Source: Lingula anatina
Taxonomy: Eukaryota > Brachiopoda > Lingulata > Lingulida > Lingulidae
NCBI RefSeq assembly: GCF_001039355.2
Contig: NW_019775728.1
Span: forward strand, 114,632 to 178,631
Length of the DNA stretch: 64,000 bases
Direction of reading: 5' to 3'
The notes beneath the pieces were generated by a model. It was not told where the DNA came from. It did not search any database and saw nothing but the letters and a program-made list of their open reading frames with translations. Below are positions 56,787 to 64,000 of the stretch, piece by piece. A program made the position numbers and the translations under genes. Position 1 is the first letter of the stretch; every line of letters starts with the position of its first letter.

Positions 56787-59786
56787 CTAATAATGAACAG
56801 GACGAATCTTCATCTCGGTAGTCTTCAGGGAATAGTAATGCCCTCGAAAATGGTACCAGTTAACGCCATCAGCATATGAGGCATGGTTGCCCAGGAGATA
56901 TCGGCCATTCAAATTGGATGAATGGCAGGCAACATACCACCAAGCTCCTTGAAAAGTCTGTGCACAACTTTCGTGTACCGCAGCATCATTATCCATGTCT
57001 TTTGTGGAGAAAGGATATCCGTGGTGTAAGGTGAGATCATCGCCTGAAAATTATTTTGATAAGCAATTATTGCATTGCCGGTGTGGTTCTAAATACGATT
57101 CTTTATGTACCAGTTATTTTAAGATTACGGATGAAATATACATTTAAAACATTTGTAAATGGTCATTTTGATGGGAATGGGCGCATTACACAAATCCTTG
57201 TGTCCTCTTTACATATTGGCAAAAATATATTTTCATTCTTGTTATAGGTCGTTTTAACTTTAACTTAATTACCTGTGCGTGATTCTGTATGTTCTTTTAT
57301 CCTAATTATCATGTTTCAAAAACCTAACTCCATGTATCGTTAGCAGCAAATTTACCTACTGCAAAGCACTAGTTTTTTTTTACTCACCTGCGTCTCCAGA
57401 ATACGTCCCCACCATAAGTTGATAGTTCGACGTTTCCGATAAGATACTGAAGTCGCTGTAATGGGCGTAGGCCCAAATACCTGCAGTATCTTCCATGTCG
57501 ACGCGTAGTTCATAGTTGTCTTGGGAAGTGAGAAGATGAATCTTGTCATTGCCTGAAATATTGCAACATTAACGTTATTTAAGTAATATATGTCAAAGCA
57601 TTTTAATACGTCATTCGTCTCTAGCAAAAGAAGTTTAGCAAAATAATGTATTTATTTATCTTGAGCCAAAATGGTCTGATCAAGGCATCAAGGAAAAAAG
57701 GAATCAACCAAATGGCTTCACTTAGTGTTTCCCGACTCCATAATATGTATATTACATGTACCTAGCCAGTGTTCGCCGCTCAGATTCCCAAAGCCGCGTT
57801 TGTAGTCATTCCAGTCTCTGTAGAAATCCACGGAACCGTCCATGCGCTTCTGGAACAACTGAAATTTATGAGGAATACATTATATTCGCAATAAGATTAA
57901 CTTCCTAATATTTCATGAAATTTTAAAAGAACATTCAGAATCCAATCAGGTTTGCTTATTAGGAAATGAATATACAGACTCATGTATGGATACAATGGCG
58001 GAGTGCGGAAAAATGATATCGACTTTTAAATAATCAATAGGAATTTTAGTTTTCAGTATTCATATTATAATTCAATCTTTACCGTCCATCCCCCTCCGTC
58101 AGTAGTCATGTCACAGTATACACCAAAGGGATCTGCGCTGTTCCCTGGGTGAATCTGGTAAACTCCGCTTCTTACCTCGCCACTCTTGTAGAGCTCTGCG
58201 CAGTCCCTTCCACCTAATTATAATATTATATGCATGATTTCCAGCGTGTGGTTGAAATAATATGAGACTGCCTGCTTTAAATAGTCGTAAATTGTTTATA
58301 TATACAAAAAAAGTACGTCGATGTATCTGAATTTCGATCATTTTTGTATTAGATTGCCAGGTTCACATATTCGTTTCTGGTTTTAAATTGTCGAAATACA
58401 TGTACAACTGAGTCCGAGAGCTCGCCAATATAACTGAAACACCTTTAGAACTCAGTGAACTTATATATGTATATCCTCCGTTACTCACATTAATTTGCTG
58501 AGCACTCACCATTTGTAAAATTAGATGTAACAGAAGCACTATTGATTCCTATGGGCTTTGTATTGGTTGACGTCAGCCTTAATGTGTAAGTAACGCCCAT
58601 AGTCAATTTAGCTAAAACTGACGTCACATTACTGCGGTGACCTGGATCGGCCATGGTCAGTTTGGTGACGTAGCTACTGTCGTCATCACTAGCCTCTTTA
58701 ATGTCTAGGGTAAAAGTTTGGTCAAAGCCGCCATCATCGCCTGCCACCCAGGTGACCGTTATGGTGTGAAGCCGCGTGGTGTTTATGAATAAAATGGCCG
58801 GTGATTGTGGTGGGCCTAGAATATAAACTAATTTATGTAATTACCGCCTTAATTAATGCGTCAAAGATATACACCACTAATCTATCCACAATCCATTACC
58901 TAAATTGATTTCATTGCTAGTTCATATCTTGGACTCATCATTGAATTCATTCGAGACAGTCTGGCACTTTACAGAAGGACGTCAAGCTGACAAGATGTGG
59001 TTTTAACCTTTTAGCATTAATGGTAGAAGTCTATGTACCCAGAATATCTCAGAATTAAGCAATTAATACAAAAGTGACACGCAAAATATGACCAATACGT
59101 AATTTATGCAAAAGTCAGAACTTACGAGGATCAACCAACCAACACACACACACACACACACACATCCGTGAATACATCTCGTCGGCTTTTTGGGCAGTAC
59201 CTAGTGTTATTTCTGACTCATTCTCCAAATCAGGCCACACCTTTTTTCGCTTAATTGCAAAACATTTGGCGATCTTCGATGATGTATATTTCTTGTCTCA
59301 TTTTAAAATGTGCTACAAATCCCAAGCTTTGAGCGTGTATAAAACATAAAAAGAAAGATCCTAGCACCTAAGTCATAAAAGTTATAAAATATAAACAGCA
59401 ATTAGATGTACTGTATATGTCTACAAATTGAAATGAAATAAATAAGTTGACGGCTTACCTAACTCAGGATTGAGATACACCCAGCCACTGTCAGCAACAG
59501 GCACCGTCCCAGCGTCATCGTGGATCGTCTTGTCATTTAATTCACGGGTATTACTCTCCTTGTGATAGTTGGCAGATAGACACTTCGCAGACCCTACGTT
59601 CAGACAGACAAACCCGCAGCGTGATTCTGACTGATAAACCACGGGCGGCTCGCCATTGAGGGTGCCGTTGGCCAGTTTGAAACCAACCTTAGGCAGGAAA
59701 TTCCTTTCTTGTAGCGCAGCGCAAGGCTCTAAGTTAATCAAAGCGAAAATTAATAGGAACATGCTATACTGTGTTTGTAGACTCAT
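56787..59786 (-). CDS. Fibrinogen-related protein C: signal peptide-PAN-FN3-fibrinogen C-terminal domain
   Basis: 427 residues; exons 59786-59459, 58815-58510, 58213-58083, 57858-57762, 57552-57388, 57043-56787, with exon lengths 2-6 identical to A and B and all donors GT. The start is placed at 59786 ([14 protein letters not shown]...) because it aligns with gene B and begins the signal peptide; the frame is open further upstream to 59837. Fibrinogen domain complete with four cysteines, KDMDND in the calcium loop and [15 protein letters not shown]. Oddity: in the PAN-like domain the fourth cysteine (CEL in A and B) is Arg (codon at 59544-59546), so one disulfide should be missing. Introns are compact and free of large insertions. 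Third gene of the tandem cluster. Confidence 0.92.
59144..59165. repeat. (AC)n microsatellite
   Basis: Short AC run in intron 1 of gene C. Confidence 0.9.
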
Positions 59787-59945
59787 TATGTGAAGTTTAT
59801 AACACCGCATTCTTCCGTTGCGCGTTATCAAACACAAGCTATTTTCTATCGCCTTATGAGCGACGGAATACGAAGGCCTTGGCTCTTCCTACTTGGTTGC
59901 AGAAGTACTCTACTCCCCTGGTTTTTTGCCTTGACGAATAAAACA
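59787..59945 (-). promoter_or_regulatory. Conserved upstream block of gene C
   Basis: Counterpart of the block upstream of gene B, with shared TATTTTCTATCGCC, CTACTTGGTTGCAGA and GAATAAAACATCG. Candidate 5' UTR/promoter. Confidence 0.5.
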
Positions 59946-60489
59946 TCGTTCAAGGTTCTATTGAAGGTTCAATTAAAATTACGTAAGACTCGCTTAGTTC
60001 TAGGTCAACTTTTACAATAAGTGATATGTTTATGTACAGTGTATATTATTTCATGTCCTTTTCTACTGGGGTGTACCTTTTGTGTTTTGCGTCGAAATTC
60101 TTATTTTCTCTCCCTCTCTCTCTTTTTCAAAACCTTATTCCTAAGAGAAAAATCACTTTACACAAAACGCGGGATCTCCGTTCTTAGATTTATTTTTCGG
60201 TTTACACTCGCTGAAATTGAAAAACCTCACACTCGATGGAAATTTGCTCTTGGAAAGTATGGGCTGAGATTTAAGACAAATCAAGACAGTTTAGAAATTG
60301 AAAATTGCAATATATGTATATAATGTTCTGTAATAACCCTTTGCTATTTTGGTGCTTTGACAATTAAAAGACAAAACAAAAAAGTTGTAAATGTAATGAG
60401 CACGGAATTTCGAACATATATTAGACATTAAAATCAACATTAAACATTTTAGTACAAGTAGTAAATTAGGGTAAGAGGGGGGTATGGTC
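59946..60489. other. Non-coding stretch
   Basis: No gene seen; short open frames lack motifs. Confidence 0.5.
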
Positions 60490-60600
60490 ACGTCAAAGGT
60501 AGGTCTCGAACCCATAGATGCAACAGAACGATTGATGATATCTTACCTTGTGGTCTTGCACGCTAACCACTTCACAGACGAGCTGCAGTTGCAAACCTCT
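60490..60600 (-). repeat. tRNA-like sequence, possible SINE head
   Basis: On the - strand GTGGTTAGCGTGCAAG (60570-60555) resembles a pol III A box and GGGTTCGAGACC (60513-60502) a B box, about 50 bp apart. It does not fold into a clean tRNA by eye. A tRNA-derived SINE is the likely reading. Confidence 0.4.
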
Positions 60601-60702
60601 CATTTTTTTGTCTGATATAAGGCTCACCAGAAGGATTTCATGTACATTTATAGTTTTATCATTTAACAGTATTATTACCTAAGGATAGGACTTTCAAACG
60701 GC

Positions 60703-60881
60703 CGGACTTTTATTACTGTCATAGGTGTAACAGGAATAAAAGTCCGACAGTAATACAAGTCCAACCTACCCTAATTATGAGCCAGGAACATAAGTCCCTG
60801 TAGGACTACTATTCCCAAGTAATGTTAGTCCTACAGACAACCATTACCAGGAACCGAGGTCCGAAGGAACTCGGTTCCTGG
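60703..60881. other. Three consecutive perfect hairpins
   Basis: Hairpin 1: CGGACTTTTATT (60703) / AATAAAAGTCCG (60735), 12-bp stem. Hairpin 2: CTGTAGGACTA (60798) / TAGTCCTACAG (60826), 11-bp stem. Hairpin 3: CCAGGAACCGAG (60847) / CTCGGTTCCTGG (60870), 12-bp stem. AAGTCC/GGACT words recur across all. No coding role seen. Confidence 0.75.
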
Positions 60882-61574
60882 GGGACGTGGATTACTGTTA
60901 CTGTTAGGTATTGATTCAATTCAAGTTTGATCTGTGGCATAGCTGGTAAAGATAGAGATCCCCACCTAAGTATCATTTTAAAGGCTTTTAAGTGAAGAGA
61001 AAGGGGATATTATTGACTTTATTATAATGATCAGCAGTAAGTTGTTGTCAAATTGATCACTTTCTCTAAACTATACCCTTTTTAATGCAAAAGGTAATTT
61101 GCCCAGTTCCACGAGAGCCTGTAACATGAAACTCTGACTCCCCCAGTCAAAATTTCATAATGAAAATCTGAATCCCCCCATGAAATTTTGATTCCCCTCA
61201 CAAACCTTTATAAATCTTATTTTATTTTAATATGTAACTTTTAACTTAAAGTATGCATAATGGAGGATATGTTGGCACTTTTTGAATATTTTCATGAAGA
61301 AATAAGAAAATTTAAAATGTTTTTTTCACTCAATGACTCCAAATCCTACAGGTAGTAAGATGAATTCTTTTTTCAAAAATTATCAAGGTTAACCAAAAAT
61401 TTTACCAACAAACTTTAAAATACTAAAAAAATATATATGTCATAATGCAAACCATGTGAAAAACGATGTAAAATAGTGCCTTTTCTTCATGAGAGTCCAA
61501 TGCCCATGGGTATGAATATAAAGATTTTTCATGATTTTTCTTTCATTTTTTTGCACCCAATATTTTACTACCAA

Positions 61575-61648
61575 ACTTTCAAATATTTACAATAAATTTT
61601 TCATAACGTATACTTTCAAATATTTACAATAAATTTTTCATAACGTAT
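61575..61648. repeat. 37-bp perfect tandem duplication
   Basis: Unit starting ACTTTCAAATATTTACAATA occurs at 61575-61611 and 61612-61648. In the loop of the inverted-repeat element. Confidence 0.9.
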
Positions 61649-61720
61649 ACTTAAGGGACAAATGTTGAAATGATCACCATGCAAATATCAAATGAAAAGC
61701 TTTTTCATAGGGGAGTTATT

Positions 61721-61780
61721 GGGTGGTAAAATACACATTTTTAATTTTCTGGGTGGTAAAATACACATTTTTAATTTTCT
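61721..61780. repeat. 30-bp perfect tandem duplication
   Basis: Unit starting GGGTGGTAAAATACACATTT occurs at 61721-61750 and 61751-61780. Confidence 0.9.
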
Positions 61781-62489
61781 TATTTTCTCATTAAAATTTT
61801 CATCTGCAAACTAATAAAAAGAGCAAATGTATCCTCCATTATGCATACTACAATATAAAAGTCGTATACTCAAATAAAATAAGATTTATAAAGTATTGTG
61901 GGGGGGGGGGGGGGGGGGGGAGTCAAAATTTCATGGGGGAGTCACATTTTCATTATGAAAATTTGACTGGAAAGTCACATTTTCATTATGAAAATCTGAC
62001 TGGGGAGTCACATTTTGGGGGCTAGTCAAATTTCTAATTTCAAAAGCGGAATATTTGTGTGCCTTATTTCGGAAACCAAAGGGGGGGGGGCTGGACCTCT
62101 TGTGCATATTTAAAATGTGGTGTTGACTGCTGATAAGCATGATTTTAAAATAAGCTGCCCTTGGTCTGATACACGGTAGTTTGTACAACACTCTTAAAAT
62201 GAAAATGCCAATATGTGAAAAACTGCATTACTTCAAGAATTTTTTTGTGTAGCCTATTACCTAGCTGTTATTAAGCAGTCTTAAGAAATGGTCCTCTTGT
62301 CTATAACAAATAAGTTTGTAATTAAACATACTTATCACAAAGCTTTACGCAAAATAGAAGAGATAACTGTCTCGACTTTGTCTTTTCATTTATCTCCTCC
62401 ATTTAGCACAAAACTCCATGACCTGTACTTTATCTGCAACCTTAATCTAAATTCCTTTATTCAACCTGAATAAACAAGTTTGCATTTAC

Positions 62490-62579
62490 CTTCAATACTC
62501 CGTTCTCCACATATAAGTATATGTAGTGGGTCCAGTCAGCATCAATGTCAGCATCAGAGTAGAATAGGGTACCATTAGC
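62490..62579 (-). CDS. Orphan 90-bp exon, possibly laminin-G-like
   Basis: Read on the - strand between an acceptor (TCTCTCTCCAG) and a donor (GTAAATG): exactly 30 codons in phase 0, ANGTLFYSDADIDADW then THYIYLYVENGVLK. The hydrophobic pattern (LFYSD ... YIYLYVENG.L) resembles a strand pair of a laminin G domain. No neighbouring exon was found in the window, so the host gene would extend on either side; identity is tentative. Confidence 0.45.
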
Positions 62580-64000
62580 CTGGAGAGAGAAATATCATTT
62601 GACAGAGAGCATTGGTTTGCACAGGAAAATATAGATAAAGCCATCTATGTATCTAGAACACAGCATCAGGGAAAGAGTTTGTTTTAGCCAATCACAGAAG
62701 AGTAAAGTGGCAATAAAATCCCTGCTCTAAGTTTGATTGACTGATTTATAGATAAGAATCAATAAATCATTTAATCAAGAATTCAATTACGGAGCAGGGG
62801 TAAAGCAAGTTTTAATTTACTCTCTGGATTGTCTTTCATATAACCTTAGTAATACTATTAACCTTACATTACTTACTATGTATTAAATTCCAAGGCATTA
62901 GCATTGGACTGCTGTAGCTGAGGGGTGGGGTGGGGGGTACACGAGATATCCTGTGCTCTCATATATAACTTAGACAAATACAGTAGCTGTCAACTCCCCC
63001 CACCCCCATAACGAGCCCCATATCATTTTAAGTCGCATATATAGGAGCATAAAACCCTAGTCACAGCAAGCGGTACATGTATGTCGTTCGTTCCACTCTG
63101 AGTTATCGACAACTTAACAACAGGGGGTGAACTTGTGTAGAAATTGTGGAAGAGAATAAAATCTCCTGCAGCGTAATAGCATGTCAGAGCCTGCTAAAGA
63201 GGACCGGTCTGTTTAGTTTACCGTTAGATGTGCAAAGGACCTCAGGGTTTCAAAGGAAAAACAGGAAATGATAGCTGAAGATGAATCCTTTATAATCGTG
63301 ATAAAATCATGGGAATTAAAACAAGTTCACTGTCATAAAAGAAATATCATATCATAAAAGAAACTTATCCAGAAATTTTCAGGAGGGGTGTGGTGCGGAA
63401 AAAAAAAAAATATATATATATATCTACGTTTTGCTTGACGAGTTAGACATAAGGGACATGTACATGTAGAAGGGTGATGGCTTGCGTTTGTCTCCTTGCA
63501 CTTTGCATATTTTTTCTTTTTTTTTTTTTGGGGGGGGGGCATACACGTATACCCTTGTGTCCCCCTCCCAAAACCAGCCGATATGCCATTCAGTTAAAAT
63601 TCACTTTGATGAAGTTGAGATATACAAAAGCTACTTGTACGTGATTTCATAGTATATAATTGAAAGTGAGTCGTATTTCCGTGTACTCTCATCCCTCCCC
63701 TTTTGGAGCCTCAGTGCAACTCGATGTAATGTGAATGAAATGTGAATTGAAATTTTCTCCACAGACTGTCTGGTCGATCAAGTTTGTTAGTGTGCTATGA
63801 TGTTTTGTAGACGTGACTTGTTTCTCGTATAAAAAAAGTTTGATACTTGTAATCAATTTTCTTATGCCGTTTCCTCTAAATTTAGAAAAATTCTTGTAGA
63901 CTATCTGTTTGCTGCTTATTTTTAGAATTCTCCATAATCAAATATTTCAGATGAATGAATCCTTGAGCTATTTTATAGCAGCTTGTACTCTGTAATATTT
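62580..64000. other. Non-coding stretch to window end
   Basis: No gene recognised. Low-complexity tracks: G-rich at about 62922-62938, (TA)n at about 63410-63422, T-run then G-run at 63513-63539. Confidence 0.5.

Larger units (their letters stand above)
61134..62009. mobile_element. Element with about 140-180-bp terminal inverted repeats
   Basis: Left arm 61134-61273 and right arm 61830-62009 are inverted copies: CCAGTCAAAATTTCATAATG, ATGAAATTTTGA, TTTATAAATCTTATTTTATTT and TGCATAATGGAGGATA recur in reverse complement and reverse order. The loop is AT-rich and non-coding, with two internal tandem duplications. A 20-G run (about 61901-61920) breaks the right arm. Probable foldback/MITE element. 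Confidence 0.8.

Overview
The window looks like nuclear DNA from a marine invertebrate, most likely a bivalve mollusc. The grounds are intron-rich genes with GT-AG splice sites, an AT-rich background full of ACATGTA-type motifs, CYP2-type cytochromes P450, a family of secreted fibrinogen-domain proteins, and a crowded mix of DNA transposons, Helitron-like repeats, DIRS-like, Ty3/Gypsy-like and non-LTR elements. Species cannot be read from the sequence alone.

Layout. (1) 1-7.4 kb, + strand: a tandem pair of CYP2-like P450 genes. The first lacks only its first exon, which lies upstream of the window, and reads intact through seven exons to its stop at 4367. The second has its promoter side, exon 1 and exon 2, then runs into transposons; none of its other six exons is present. 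Both copies carry the same G-rich minisatellite and TG-rich track in intron 1. (2) 7.4-28.5 kb: a transposon graveyard. In order: a dead Tc1-like element; a CR1-like LINE 3' end split by a piggyBac element (exact TTAA duplication) and by a second inverted-repeat element; the 3' part of a retrovirus-like element with a broken env and a candidate LTR; a Helitron-like repeat; a decayed spliced gene with a GPY/F integrase tail, a Ulp1-like protease segment and a PHD-like end; a Ty3/Gypsy protease-integrase remnant; two DIRS-like fragments; a hAT-like fragment; and two unrecognised multi-part fragments. (3) 29.1-32.1 kb: a three-unit tandem array of about 160 bp and, on the - strand, a C2H2 zinc-finger gene with about eleven fingers. 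(4) 32.1-41 kb: mostly non-coding, with MITE-like elements, a three-unit tandem array carrying PBX/MEIS-like motifs, and a 5'-truncated LINE with a long reverse-transcriptase ORF. (5) 41.8-59.8 kb, - strand: the main host feature, three tandem paralogues, each with six exons and an open frame, encoding signal peptide - PAN/apple-like - fibronectin III - fibrinogen C-terminal domain proteins of 423, 430 and 427 residues. (6) 60-64 kb: non-coding, with three consecutive perfect hairpins, a tRNA-like sequence, a long inverted-repeat element and one orphan exon on the - strand.

How it fits together. The host content is two lineage-expanded families (xenobiotic-type P450s and pattern-recognition-type lectins) plus one zinc-finger regulator, all apparently grown by local duplication and then invaded by mobile elements. 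The three fibrinogen-domain genes share exon sizes and intron phases exactly; the FN3 exon is nearly identical among them while the PAN exon and last fibrinogen exon differ more. The PAN-FN3-fibrinogen architecture is the best candidate for a poorly described system: a small cluster of soluble, probably calcium-binding recognition proteins. Ligand and role are inferred only. All exon joins come from reading splice signals by eye.
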